A stretch of DNA of 64,000 nt from Sphingosinicella humi (GTDB lineage: Bacteria; Pseudomonadota; Alphaproteobacteria; Sphingomonadales; Sphingomonadaceae), in the NCBI RefSeq assembly GCF_003129465.1, contig NZ_QFFF01000001.1, forward strand, positions 1,349,501-1,413,500, read 5' to 3'. The notes under the pieces were generated by a model. The model saw only the letters and a program-made list of their open reading frames with translations, had not been told where the DNA came from and did no database searches. The position numbers and the translations under genes were made by a program. Numbering within the stretch: the first letter of the stretch is position 1; every line of letters starts with the position of its first letter. This document shows positions 32,464 to 41,226 of this stretch, piece by piece.

Positions 32464-33030
32464 TTACCGGCAGGTGACGTTGTTGCGGTCGATGGCACGG
32501 CCCGCCAGCGCGCCGGCCCCGCCGCCCAGCAGGGTGCCGATCGTCTTGCTGTCGCCTGGGGCGATCAGGTTGCCGAGCACGCCGCCGACGACTCCGCCGA
32601 TGATGAGGCCGGTCGTCCCGTCCGAACGGCGGCAGTAGAAGCGGCCATTCTCGCCCCGATAGATGCGGTCGCCGTAGGACAGGCGGCGCGTCTTATAATT
32701 GCCGCTGCGATAATAGCGGTCGGCATAATAGCGGTTGTGGCCGGGCTCGACGCGATTCCAGTCGTAGTTGCGGTAGCGCCGCCAGTCCCTGATCTCCTCG
32801 CGCCGATCGCGCTTCGCCTCGCGGATGTCGCGCCGATATTCGCGCTTGGCTTCCCGCACGTCGCGCCGACTATCGGCCTTGCGAAGGTTCCGGCGATACT
32901 CCTTTTCGGCCTTGCGGACGTCCTTGCGGTACTCGCGCTCCGCCTTGCGGGGCGGATCGGCGAGCGCGGGCGCCGCAGGGATAGCAACGGCCGCCATCGT
33001 CGCGGCCAGGATCATCGTCCTCATTCTCAT
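32464..33030 (-). CDS. Exported glycine-zipper protein with charged Arg/Glu-rich region
   Basis: 188 residues. Signal peptide ending PAAPALA. Residues 25-85 are an Arg/Lys/Glu/Asp-rich helix with repeats like EYRRDIREAKRD. A Tyr-rich link follows, then YRGENGRFYCRRSDGTTGLI and a glycine-zipper 2TM segment (IIGGVVGGVLGNLIAPG, TLLGGGAGALAGRAID) ending in Cys-Arg. The C-terminal half is paralogous to the gene at 44791 and the charged half resembles the gene at 45611. The start may be ATG at 33030 or, with better spacing to AAGGAG, ATG at 33024. Confidence 0.85.
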   Translation of the reverse strand: MRMRTMILAATMAAVAIPAAPALADPPRKAEREYRKDVRKAEKEYRRNLRKADSRRDVREAKREYRRDIREAKRDRREEIRDWRRYRNYDWNRVEPGHNRYYADRYYRSGNYKTRRLSYGDRIYRGENGRFYCRRSDGTTGLIIGGVVGGVLGNLIAPGDSKTIGTLLGGGAGALAGRAIDRNNVTCR

Positions 33031-33094
33031 TCACTCCTTGCCCCGGTGGGGCCCATTGCCTGTGGTAACAGGGCCTTCATAGAAGCTGCCGGGT

Positions 33095-33117
33095 GAACGC
33101 AGCACGACGTTGCGTTC
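33095..33117. promoter_or_regulatory. Inverted repeat between divergent genes
   Basis: GAACGCA-N9-TGCGTTC, perfect 7-bp arms with spacing like a dimeric regulator site. It lies between the glycine-zipper gene (minus) and the EcfG-type promoter of the gene at 33234 (plus). The regulator is unknown. Confidence 0.45.
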
Positions 33118-33143
33118 ATGAAACGGCCACGGGCAACTCACGT

Positions 33144-33168
33144 GGAACGGACCATTTGCCGCCTCGTT
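33144..33168 (+). promoter_or_regulatory. EcfG-type general stress promoter
   Basis: Exact GGAAC (33144-33148), 16-nt spacer, CGTT (33165-33168), in the correct orientation 65 nt upstream of the ATG at 33234. Confidence 0.65.
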
Positions 33169-33233
33169 GACCGGCCGAGGCCATCCCGCCGGAAGGCCGG
33201 CACTGCCGACGCGGGAGCCTGGAAGGCGACGCG

Positions 33234-34133
33234 ATGCTGAACGACGTCGATTATGTCCTCGCCAAGCTTCGGTGGATGCGGCACGAGCGCATCTGGCCGA
33301 ACGGCCTTCGCTATCTATGGACCGATGCCTATGGCGTCGTGCTCTACGTCTCCCTGTTTCGCGAGACGGGCGAGGAACATTGGCTCGACGAGGCGGAGCG
33401 GCTGGTCGACGACGTCGAGCGCGTGCTGGGCCGGCCGCGCGGCCTGCGCATCGGCGAGGCGCCGGAGCGGGACGGCCAATATTATCACTATCTCGCCATG
33501 TGGATGTTCGCCCTCGCCCGCCTCGGTGAGCACCGGCCCGGCTATCGGGAGAAAGGCGTCAAGCTCGTCCGGGACGTCCATCGCGCCTTCGTCCATCCCG
33601 TCCTCGGCGTCATCTGGAAGATGAAGGAGGATCTGAGCGAGCCCTATCCCGGCTACGGTCTTGGCGCGATGGACGCCTTCGACGGCTATGTCTCCTATCG
33701 CCTCCTGGACGAGGCCGAACTGGCCGAGGAGATCGCCGACATGAAGCGGCTGATCGACGATCAATATGACGATCTTCGCATCGATCAGGATCTCGGCCTC
33801 GGCATGATGCTCTGGCTCGCCCATTTCTTCCCGCACGAGGAATGGGCGAAGGTCCAGCACCGCCGCGCCCTCATGGCGCTCGATCATCTCTGGACCGACC
33901 CGCCCGGCTTCTTCGCCCGCGCCAGCATCGCCCCCGAAATGCGCATCGCGTTCGCCAATTACGGCGTGTCGCTGGGGCTCCAGGCCGCCGGTGTCTGGCC
34001 CGACCGCGTCGACGCCCTCAACGCCTATTTCGAGGAATACCGCTCCGGCGACGCCTATGATCGAGAGGCCATCACCCACGTCATGGCCTGCACCAGCCAC
34101 CTTCCCGGTGCCTTCCTGGCCGCTCGCCCCTGA
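33234..34133 (+). CDS. Predicted (alpha/alpha) barrel protein, glycosidase-like fold, function unknown
   Basis: 299 residues, no signal peptide. Sequence rhythm of paired helices with Trp/Tyr/His/Asp clusters (GLRYLWTDAYGVVLYVSLF, YHYLAMWMFALARLGEHRPG, GVIWKMKEDLSEPYPGYG, GLGMMLWLAHFFPHEEW, MALDHLWTDPPGFFA). This resembles six-hairpin glycosidase barrels, but no catalytic signature can be named. Upstream is a perfect EcfG-type promoter, so stress induction is inferred. GGAAGGCGACGCG lies before the ATG. Confidence 0.82.
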   Translation: MLNDVDYVLAKLRWMRHERIWPNGLRYLWTDAYGVVLYVSLFRETGEEHWLDEAERLVDDVERVLGRPRGLRIGEAPERDGQYYHYLAMWMFALARLGEHRPGYREKGVKLVRDVHRAFVHPVLGVIWKMKEDLSEPYPGYGLGAMDAFDGYVSYRLLDEAELAEEIADMKRLIDDQYDDLRIDQDLGLGMMLWLAHFFPHEEWAKVQHRRALMALDHLWTDPPGFFARASIAPEMRIAFANYGVSLGLQAAGVWPDRVDALNAYFEEYRSGDAYDREAITHVMACTSHLPGAFLAARP

Positions 34134-34200
34134 ATCGTTGCGGGGTTGTCAGCCCCGCCATCGTCCCGCATCATTCGGCTCATCCAGAGGACACGGGCTT

Positions 34201-35103
34201 GTGACGCGACCAGCCACCCGTTCGACGCTGGCCACGCGATGCGCCGCCATCGCCCTGGCCTTGACGCCAGCCTTCCCGCTGTGTGCAGAACCGCCAGCGT
34301 CCCCCGCCGATGATGAGATCGTCGTCACCGGCCAGCGCGACCGCGAGGAGGCGATCCACGACTTCATCGAAACGGTGACGGTAGAGGCCAACGGCCAGAT
34401 GGCGACCTTCCGCGTGCCGGTCTGCCCCATGAGCTTCGGCCTGCCGGCAGACTATAACGAGGTGGTCGCCACCCGCATCCGGGAGGTCGCCAGCGCTGCC
34501 GGCGTTCCGCTGGCCGAAGCCGGCTGCGATCCCAACCTCGTCGTCATCGTGGCGGACGACAGCCGCGATTTCTTCCACGCGTTCCGCCGCGATCGCCCGA
34601 CCCTTTTCCATGCCCTCGAGCTTTCCGAGATAAAGGACGTGCAGAAGGCCGAGGGTCCGGTTCGCGCCTGGCAGGTTCAGCTTCGCGGCTCCGACGGCCG
34701 TCCCGCCCGCTGGGTGCGGTTTCAAGTAGGCGGATCAATGAGCCCGCCGCGCCAGATGCTCGACGGCGTCACACCGTCGCGGATCCAGAAGGGCACCCGC
34801 CGCGACCTGTCGATCACCTTCGTCGTCTTCGACCTCGCGGCGACGGACGGGCTGACGCTCACCCAGATCGCCGATCACGCCGCCATGCGCACCCTGGCAA
34901 GGACCGAACCCGCCGACGCCCGCGCCCCCAGCATCCTCGCGCTGTTCAACGAGGACGGCCCGCATCCGGACAGCCTCACGACGTGGGACGCCGCCTATTT
35001 GAAGGCGCTCTATGCGACCAACAATACTGTCGCTGCCTCGCAGCAGCAGTCGAACATGGCGCGGCTGATCGGAAAGGCGCTGGGGCCGGAAGAGGCCGAC
35101 TAG
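34201..35103 (+). CDS. Exported protein of unknown function
   Basis: 300 residues from GTG 34201 (AGAGGACACGGGCTT upstream). Signal peptide LATRCAAIALALTPAFPLCA, then DEIVVTGQRDREEAIHDFIE. The EIVVTGQR segment resembles the start of many sphingomonad envelope proteins. Further stretches: VPVCPMSFGLPADYNEVVAT, NLVVIVADDSRDFFHAFRRD, ITFVVFDLAATDGLTLTQIA. Two cysteines (PVCPM, AGCDP) could form a disulfide. No known domain. Tail-to-tail overlap of 4 nt with the next gene. Confidence 0.8.
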   Translation: MTRPATRSTLATRCAAIALALTPAFPLCAEPPASPADDEIVVTGQRDREEAIHDFIETVTVEANGQMATFRVPVCPMSFGLPADYNEVVATRIREVASAAGVPLAEAGCDPNLVVIVADDSRDFFHAFRRDRPTLFHALELSEIKDVQKAEGPVRAWQVQLRGSDGRPARWVRFQVGGSMSPPRQMLDGVTPSRIQKGTRRDLSITFVVFDLAATDGLTLTQIADHAAMRTLARTEPADARAPSILALFNEDGPHPDSLTTWDAAYLKALYATNNTVAASQQQSNMARLIGKALGPEEAD

Positions 35104-36083
35104 GGCGCGATCGCCAGGCCGTCGCCATCCTCGCCGGCGTCGAGGCGGCGCAGCAGCTTGCCCGTCGCGAAGTCCAGCTCCGCTACCTGGTTCCGCCCGG
35201 TCTCCGCCGCATAGAGATGGCGACCGTCCCGCGAGAACAGGATCGTCACCTGCTGCGCCTCCTCGGTCCCGCTCACCGGGACATCGCGCACCTTTTGCCG
35301 CGTGGCCGCGTCGATGACGGTGAGGCTGCCGGAGCCAAGATTAGAGGTGACGACCCAGCGCCCGTCCGGGCTTACCGCCACGCGGATCGGCACCGGACCG
35401 GTCTTCACCTCCGCCAGCCGCTCGAAGCTGTCGGTGTCGAACGCCTGCACCCGCGCGCCCTTGAGGTCGCCGACCCACAATTCGCGCCCATTCTTCGCCA
35501 ACGCTATGCCTTCCGGCTCACCGCCTACTTCGATGTCGCGCAGCTTCCGTCCGGCGGCGAGGTCGATCACGCTCACCGTCCCGTCGGGGATATTCGCGGT
35601 ATAGGCGCGGCTCTTGTCCGGCGAGACGGCGACCATATGGCCGCGCTGGCCCGTCGGGATCGCCGTCACCGCATCGCCCTTGGCGGTGTCGACGATGGTC
35701 AGGGTCCCGCTGCGCTCCGTCGTCACCGCCAGCCGTCCGTCGTCGAGCCAGACGAGCCCATGCGGCCCCTCATTCTCGCCAAGATCGATGGTGCGCAGCT
35801 TTGCCCGCGATGCCACGTCGAAAATGTCGATGCTGTTGCCGCCATAGGCGACCACGGCCGCCTGGGAGCCATCCGGCGAGATGGCGATCTCGTGCGGCAT
35901 CGGCCCGGTCTTCGCCCGCCCCAGCTCCTCGCCGGTCGCAAGAGCGATGAAGCTCAGCGTATCCTCGCCCTTGTTGCCGACGAGCAAGGTGCCGGCCGCC
36001 CCTTTCTCCGGCGCCGCCTCCTGGGCGGGCGCACAGGCCGCCAGCATCGCCGCCGCCATCCCGATCACCAGCTTCAGGCCCAT
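35100..36083 (-). CDS. YncE-like beta-propeller lipoprotein
   Basis: 327 residues. Lipobox MLAAC, followed by about seven ~42-residue propeller repeats of the YVTN/YncE type: PHEIAISPDGSQAAVVAYGG, GHMVAVSPDKSRAYTANIPD, RVAVSPDGRWVVTSNLGSGS, ILFSRDGRHLYAAETGRN. Such periplasmic or outer-membrane propellers bind partners or ligands; no substrate is evident. GGAGGAG precedes the ATG. Confidence 0.88.
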   Translation of the reverse strand: MGLKLVIGMAAAMLAACAPAQEAAPEKGAAGTLLVGNKGEDTLSFIALATGEELGRAKTGPMPHEIAISPDGSQAAVVAYGGNSIDIFDVASRAKLRTIDLGENEGPHGLVWLDDGRLAVTTERSGTLTIVDTAKGDAVTAIPTGQRGHMVAVSPDKSRAYTANIPDGTVSVIDLAAGRKLRDIEVGGEPEGIALAKNGRELWVGDLKGARVQAFDTDSFERLAEVKTGPVPIRVAVSPDGRWVVTSNLGSGSLTVIDAATRQKVRDVPVSGTEEAQQVTILFSRDGRHLYAAETGRNQVAELDFATGKLLRRLDAGEDGDGLAIAP

Positions 36084-36159
36084 CGTGCCGCTCCTCCTGT
36101 CCCGACCATGTTACCGCGCCAGGCCAGCGCCGAAAAGCGCCGAGGCCGCCTGGGGGCAT

Positions 36160-36230
36160 GTCATAGCGAGGAGCGAAGCGACGCGGCAATCCACGCCCGA
36201 GACCGGATTGCCGCGCTTACGATCGATGAC
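36160..36230. repeat. Palindromic dispersed repeat
   Basis: GTCATAGCGAGGAGCGAAGC ... GCGGCAATCC paired with GGATTGCCGCG ... GATGAC. Divergent member of the 20437 and 23506 repeat family. It is upstream of the M15-type peptidase gene. Confidence 0.75.
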
Positions 36231-36266
36231 AAGCGCGGGGTGGAAAAGTCGTCCGAAGTCTGCTAT

Positions 36267-36902
36267 ATGCATGAAATGCTTAAATTATTTCGTTCCGCTG
36301 CGCTTGCGCTGCTGGCTCTCCTTGCGTCCCCCGCCCTGGCCCAGGGTCCCGACGGCCAATCGCGCGCCGACTATCATGCCTGGCTCGCCCGCGAGCCCGC
36401 CGCGCGTGCCCAGGTGCTGTCGTTCAAGCAGTTCCTCGACATGGACGGCGTCGGCGACGTCATTCCCACCTGGCAGCTGCTGCGCACCGCCAGCAGCTGG
36501 CGCGACTGCTCGGGACCCCGCTTCGAGGTCGCCCCGGTCGCCGAATGGAGCCATATCGCCGACACGCTCAAATTCGTCTCCACCCATGTCGAGCCGGCGA
36601 TCGGCGATGTCGAGGCCGTCTCCGGCTATCGCAACGGCGAGCTCAATCGCTGCTCCGGAGGCGCCCCGGCCAGCGCGCACCGCCACTTCTTCGCGCTCGA
36701 CCTGACGCCGGTCGCGGCCGTCGGCCGCGAGACCATGATCGAAAATCTCTGCCGCGTTCACGATGATCGCGGCCGGCTCTTCGACGTCGGCCTCGGCTTC
36801 TACAGCGGCGTCCGGTTTCACGTGGACTCCAAGGGCTTCCGCCGCTGGGGCAGCAACGGCAGCAGCGCGACGTCACCCTGCAATACGGGCATTTACGCCT
36901 AG
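36267..36902 (+). CDS. Exported M15-family (D-Ala-D-Ala carboxypeptidase-like) protein
   Basis: 211 residues with signal peptide LALLALLASPALAQ. The C-terminal domain has the zinc-peptidase pattern of M15_3 proteins: SGYRNGELNRCSGG, then SAHRHFFALDL (the S-x-H-x6-D zinc motif) and RFHVDSKGFRRWG (third ligand plus aromatic RxW). Probably cleaves cell-wall peptide cross-bridges, as inferred from the family. Start ATG 36267 or 36276; neither has a good Shine-Dalgarno. Cys residues in DCSGP and NRCSGG may pair. Confidence 0.8.
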   Translation: MHEMLKLFRSAALALLALLASPALAQGPDGQSRADYHAWLAREPAARAQVLSFKQFLDMDGVGDVIPTWQLLRTASSWRDCSGPRFEVAPVAEWSHIADTLKFVSTHVEPAIGDVEAVSGYRNGELNRCSGGAPASAHRHFFALDLTPVAAVGRETMIENLCRVHDDRGRLFDVGLGFYSGVRFHVDSKGFRRWGSNGSSATSPCNTGIYA

Positions 36903-36924
36903 GCAGCGGCGGCGTGACTGGTGG

Positions 36925-38361
36925 CTACGCTTCGGACAGCCGGCCGCGTGTCACTTCGAGCTTCAGGAAAAGCCCCTCCGGCCGCCATTCGCGCTGGATA
37001 TCGCCGCCGAGATGCCCGCGCGCCGTCGCCTTGGACAGAAGCGTTCCGAAGCCCTCGACGGTGGGTTCGGATCGTATCGCCGGGCCGCCCCGTTCGGTCC
37101 AGGTCAGGACGAGCCGCTCTCCCGCCTCCTCGCACATGATGTCGATGCTGCCCTCCTGGACGGACAGAGCGCCATATTTGGCCGCGTTGGTGGCGAATTC
37201 GTGCAGCAGCAGGGAGAGGCTGGTCGCCGCATTGCCCGAGACGGCGACGTCCGCACCCTCGATCCGCGCCCGGCTGAGCTCGTCGCGATCGAAAGGCGCG
37301 ACGATCGTCCGGATCAGCGTGTGGAGCGTCGTCGACTGCTCGGCCACACCGGTCGCTTCCGGAATCGACGGAATGGTGAGCGCATGGGCCCGCGCCAGCG
37401 CCGCCAGGCGGGAGGAGACCGCCGTCGCCAGCTCGGCGGGCGTCCCGGCCGAGCGCGCGCTGAGCGTGACGACGCTGCTCGCGAGCGTGAACAGGTTCTT
37501 CACCCGGTGGTTCATCTCCCGCAGGAGCAGGCGCTGCTGCCGCTCCACCAGGCGCCGCTCGGTGATGTCGCGGGCGATCTTCGACGCGCCGATGATGCGG
37601 CCGTCCCGGCTCCGGATCGGCGAGACCGACAGGGAAATCTCGACCAGGCTGCCGTCCTTGCGGCGCCGGATCGTCTCAAAATGTTCGGTCCGCTCGCCCT
37701 TCTTGATCCGGTCCAGGATCCGGGGTTCCTCGTCCTGGCGATCGAGCGGGATCAATATCGTCACCGGCTGGCCGATCGCTTCTTCGGGCGCATATCCGAA
37801 CAGGCGTTCGGCGCCCTTGTTCCAGGTGACGATGGTGCCGCTGAGGTCCTTGGCCAGGATGGCGTCGTCCGAGCTTTCGACGATGGCGGCCAGGCGCTCG
37901 GCCGTTTCGTCGGCGACCGCTCGTTCCGACAGGTCGACGAGCATGTTGACGGCGCCGGTCAATGCGCCGCCCGCGTCGAACAGCGGCGTCGCGCAGGCCA
38001 GGAAGGGGATGCGCGTGCCGTCGGGCCGTTCCGCGATCGCTTCGACGCCGCGTATCGGCCGCCTTTCCTTCAGCGCCATCGCCATTGGGCAGTCGGCGTG
38101 CGGCAGCGGCGTGCCATCGGGCCAGTAGAGCTTCCAGGATCCGCAAAATTCGCTGTGGCCGAGCACCGGCCGCACCCCCCACAGCTCCGCCGCGGCTTCG
38201 TTGTAATAGGTGATTCGCCCGTCCCCGTCGGTCAGATAGATCGCTTCGGGCAGCGCCTCGAGGATGTCTTCCAGGGCCTCGCCGGACCGCTGGACTCCGC
38301 GGTCTTGTCTCAGGGGCGAGTCGCGTTGGTCGCGTCGTGGAACGTCGGTCAATTGGGTCAA
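36925..38361 (-). CDS. Sensor histidine kinase, HWE family, with PAS domains
   Basis: About 478 residues. Two PAS domains: first ALPEAIYLTDGDGRITYYNE, second DDAILAKDLSGTIVTWNKG with GASKIARDITERR as the PAS exit. The kinase core is HWE/HisKA2 type: phospho-acceptor LREMNHRVKNLFTLASS, ATP-binding HEFATNAAKYGALS and TWTERGGPAIR. The first PAS may bind a cofactor; none is obvious. No membrane segment, so cytosolic. The start is uncertain: TTG at 38361 with GGAGAG upstream is my choice. The cognate regulator is not adjacent. HWE kinases often feed the general stress response in sphingomonads. Confidence 0.9.
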   Translation of the reverse strand: MTQLTDVPRRDQRDSPLRQDRGVQRSGEALEDILEALPEAIYLTDGDGRITYYNEAAAELWGVRPVLGHSEFCGSWKLYWPDGTPLPHADCPMAMALKERRPIRGVEAIAERPDGTRIPFLACATPLFDAGGALTGAVNMLVDLSERAVADETAERLAAIVESSDDAILAKDLSGTIVTWNKGAERLFGYAPEEAIGQPVTILIPLDRQDEEPRILDRIKKGERTEHFETIRRRKDGSLVEISLSVSPIRSRDGRIIGASKIARDITERRLVERQQRLLLREMNHRVKNLFTLASSVVTLSARSAGTPAELATAVSSRLAALARAHALTIPSIPEATGVAEQSTTLHTLIRTIVAPFDRDELSRARIEGADVAVSGNAATSLSLLLHEFATNAAKYGALSVQEGSIDIMCEEAGERLVLTWTERGGPAIRSEPTVEGFGTLLSKATARGHLGGDIQREWRPEGLFLKLEVTRGRLSEA

Positions 38362-38584
38362 GTCGCTCTCCGCTACAAGTCTGCCGCAGCAGAACGACCG
38401 CCCCCTGAGAAGGTCCGCTGAAACACGGCCATAAAGGCAAACGCATGTTTTGCCTAGGAGAATGCGCGGGCGCCGCGGCGGAGGCCGCCGATCGCCAGGG
38501 GCCGGGGAGCGCGCCGGCTCGCCGCCCTTTGCCTCCCCCACCGCCTCTGCTAGGGGCCGCGCTTACTCCTCAGAAAAGCGCGCA

Positions 38585-40402
38585 ATGACCGACCTTTCCC
38601 GCATCCGCAATTTCTCGATCATCGCCCATATCGATCATGGCAAGTCGACGCTGGCCGATCGCCTCATCCAGGTGACCGGCGGCCTCACCGACCGCGAGAT
38701 GCGCGAGCAGGTGCTCGACAATATGGAGATCGAGCAGGAGCGCGGTATCACCATCAAGGCGCAGACCGTCCGCCTCGACTACAAGGCCAAGGACGGCGAG
38801 ACCTATGTCCTCAACCTCATGGACACGCCGGGCCATGTCGACTTCGCCTATGAAGTATCCCGCAGCCTCGCCGCCTGCGAGGGCGCTTTGCTCGTCGTCG
38901 ACGCCGCCCAGGGGGTCGAGGCGCAGACTCTCGCCAACGTCTACCAGTCGATCGAGCACGACCATGAGATCGTGCCCGTCATCAACAAGATCGACCTTCC
39001 CGCCGCCGAGCCCGAGCAGGTGAAGAAGGAGATCGAGGACATTGTCGGCCTCCCCGCCGACGACGCGGTGCTGACCAGCGCCAAGTCCGGCATCGGCATC
39101 GAAGAGGTGCTGGAAGCCATCGTCACCCGCATCCCCCCGCCCAAGGGCGATCGCGACGCGCCCTTGAAGGCGATGCTCGTCGACTCCTGGTACGACCCCT
39201 ATCTCGGCGTCGTCATCCTCATCCGCGTCATCGACGGCACCATCCGCAAGGGCCAGAGCGTCAAGTTCATGGCCGGCGGCACCACCCATCTGGTCGACCG
39301 CGTCGGCTGCATGCGCCCGAAGATCGAGCAGCTGCCGGAGCTCGGCCCGGGCGAGATCGGCTTCATCACCGCGCAGATCAAGGACATTTCCGAGACCCGC
39401 GTCGGCGACACCATCACCGATGCCAAGCGTCCCACCGCCGCCCCGCTGCCGGGCTTCAAGGAAGTCCAGCCGGTCGTCTTCTGCGGCCTCTTTCCGGTCG
39501 ACGCCGCCGATTTCGAGAAATTGCGCGAATCGATCTCCAAGCTCCGTCTCAACGATGCGAGCTTCAGCTTCGAGATGGAGACCTCGGCCGCGCTGGGCTT
39601 CGGCTTCCGCTGCGGCTTTTTGGGCCTCCTCCACCTCGAGATCATCCAGGAGCGCCTGACCCGCGAATATGATCTCGATCTCATCACCACCGCGCCGAGC
39701 GTCGTCTACAATATCCACCTCTCCAAATCGAAGGAGGAGGCGGCCAAGACGATCGAGCTCCACAACCCGGCCGACATGCCCGATCCCAACCGGATCGACA
39801 GCATCGAGGAGCCGTGGATCGAGGCGACCATTTACGTCCCCGACGAATATCTCGGCCCCATATTGAAGCTCTGCCAGGACCGCCGCGGCATCCAGAAGAA
39901 TCTGACCTACGTCGCCGGCCGCGCCCAGCTCACCTACGAGCTGCCGCTGAACGAGGTGGTGTTCGACTTCTACGATCGCCTGAAGAGCATCAGCCGCGGC
40001 TATGCCAGCTTCGACTATCACCAGATCGGGCACCGCGAGGGCGATCTCGTCAAGATGAACATCCTGGTGAACGCCGAGCCGGTCGACGCCCTCTCGATGA
40101 TCGTCCACCGCAGCCAGGCCGAAGCGCGCGGCCGCCACATGTGCGAGCGCCTCAAGGACCTCATCCCCCGCCACCTCTTCAAGATCCCCATCCAGGCCGC
40201 GATCGGCGGCAAGGTCATCGCCCGCGAGACCATCGCCGCGCTGAGGAAGGACGTGACGGCGAAATGCTACGGCGGCGACATCTCGCGAAAGAAGAAGCTG
40301 CTGGAGAAGCAGAAGGCCGGCAAGGCGCGGATGCGGGAATATGGCTCAGTGAGCATTCCGCAGGAGGCGTTTATTGCGGCGCTGCGGATGGGCGAAGAAT
40401 GA
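38585..40402 (+). CDS. lepA: Elongation factor 4 (LepA)
   Basis: 605 residues, usual length. GTPase motifs: G1 [10 protein letters not shown]2 region ERGITI, G3 DTPGH, G4 NKID. The C-terminal LepA-specific domain ends [14 protein letters not shown], with [20 protein letters not shown] as the family hallmark. Ribosome-bound GTPase involved in translation under stress. ATG 38585 starts [17 protein letters not shown]. Confidence 0.98.
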   Translation: MTDLSRIRNFSIIAHIDHGKSTLADRLIQVTGGLTDREMREQVLDNMEIEQERGITIKAQTVRLDYKAKDGETYVLNLMDTPGHVDFAYEVSRSLAACEGALLVVDAAQGVEAQTLANVYQSIEHDHEIVPVINKIDLPAAEPEQVKKEIEDIVGLPADDAVLTSAKSGIGIEEVLEAIVTRIPPPKGDRDAPLKAMLVDSWYDPYLGVVILIRVIDGTIRKGQSVKFMAGGTTHLVDRVGCMRPKIEQLPELGPGEIGFITAQIKDISETRVGDTITDAKRPTAAPLPGFKEVQPVVFCGLFPVDAADFEKLRESISKLRLNDASFSFEMETSAALGFGFRCGFLGLLHLEIIQERLTREYDLDLITTAPSVVYNIHLSKSKEEAAKTIELHNPADMPDPNRIDSIEEPWIEATIYVPDEYLGPILKLCQDRRGIQKNLTYVAGRAQLTYELPLNEVVFDFYDRLKSISRGYASFDYHQIGHREGDLVKMNILVNAEPVDALSMIVHRSQAEARGRHMCERLKDLIPRHLFKIPIQAAIGGKVIARETIAALRKDVTAKCYGGDISRKKKLLEKQKAGKARMREYGSVSIPQEAFIAALRMGEE

Positions 40403-40616
40403 GCGTGAGGCTCAGTGCGGGGCACTGAGCAACGAACGCTCATGCCGCACCGCGCCAGCGCAGCCGGCGGGAACCGCCGCCTAAGCAGGCGCGAGAGACG
40501 GCGCACTCCGGCCGGCGGGGCGGCTGGCCTGAACCAGCCGAGCCCGACCGACGGCGCGGCTTTGCCGCGACGCTACCTCCTCACTTACTTCCACTAACCT
40601 CGCCTCCCGCGCCCGC

Positions 40617-40641
40617 GGAACCCAAGCGACCCCTCATCGTT
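40617..40641 (+). promoter_or_regulatory. EcfG-type general stress promoter
   Basis: Exact GGAAC (40617-40621), 16-nt spacer, CGTT (40638-40641), 28 nt before the ATG at 40670. Confidence 0.7.
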
Positions 40642-40669
40642 CCTGATATGTCCACAACGGAGATAGATC

Positions 40670-40951
40670 ATGAGCGAGCGGGAACTGATCGAGCCGCACA
40701 AGGGCGACAAACGCTATCAGCGGCGCAATGAGGACGGCACCTTCGGCGAGAGCGACGATGTTTCCGAGTCCCTGTCACAGGACGTAAAGCAGCACGCCAA
40801 GACCAAGAAACCAAGAAATGAAGCGACAAGGGCGACTGAACGCCTGACCTCCGACTCGCGCGACATGGAGTTGCGCACCGCCGATAAGCTCGAATTAGTC
40901 CTCGCCGCCCGCCACGGCACCTTCGTCGAAGATCTGAGCATCGGACGCTGA
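40670..40951 (+). CDS. Small hydrophilic protein, likely general-stress induced
   Basis: 93 residues, highly charged (RELIEPHKGDKRYQRRNEDG, DVKQHAKTKKPRNEATRATE), no signal peptide or membrane segment. No domain recognised; it looks like a small cytosolic stress protein. ACGGAGATAGATC gives a ribosome site. Perfect EcfG-type promoter upstream. Confidence 0.8.
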   Translation: MSERELIEPHKGDKRYQRRNEDGTFGESDDVSESLSQDVKQHAKTKKPRNEATRATERLTSDSRDMELRTADKLELVLAARHGTFVEDLSIGR

Positions 40952-40961
40952 GCCTGACGGA

Positions 40962-41144
40962 CTATTCGCCGAAGGGGCACAACCCGCGACCGTTGACGGA
41001 GTTAACTTCGGTCACTTCAAGTTTCCCGTCTGGGCGACCGGAGGCAACGTCATCGCGAGAGAAATTCGGCACGCCCCGGGCGTTTTCTTGTGACAGCAGA
41101 TAACGAGGCGTCCACCATAAGTGCTGACGCACGCCTAACATCAC
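40962..41144 (-). CDS. Possible small protein or gene remnant
   Basis: 60 codons with protein-like composition (WWTPRYLLSQENARGVPNFS, DGKLEVTEVNSVNGRG) and AT-richer codon use than the surroundings. No good ribosome site. Could be a small gene or a decayed fragment; nothing opposes it in this 275-nt gap. Confidence 0.3.
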   Translation of the reverse strand: MMLGVRQHLWWTPRYLLSQENARGVPNFSRDDVASGRPDGKLEVTEVNSVNGRGLCPFGE

Positions 41145-41180
41145 AGCACCCGTACTGGCGTTAGAGGGTGACGGCTTTTC

Positions 41181-41206
41181 CTCCCCTCCCGCACGCGGGA
41201 GGGGAG
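41181..41206. other. 10-bp perfect hairpin near the unknown membrane-protein gene
   Basis: CTCCCCTCCC-N6-GGGAGGGGAG. It lies 21 nt beyond the stop of the gene at 41227 (minus strand). No T-tract follows on the minus strand, so it is not a classic terminator of that gene; it could protect its 3' end. Confidence 0.5.
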
Positions 41207-41226
41207 TCGCTCCTACCGACGCCAGC

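Noticed and set aside
34983-36902. Long plus-strand frame across the YncE-like gene
   Set aside because: Most of it is antisense to the propeller gene; only the last part (from 36267) is the real M15-type gene.
40411-40429. CTCAGTGC-GGG-GCACTGAG hairpin after lepA
   Set aside because: No T-tract; too weak to call a terminator although it may protect the lepA 3' end.
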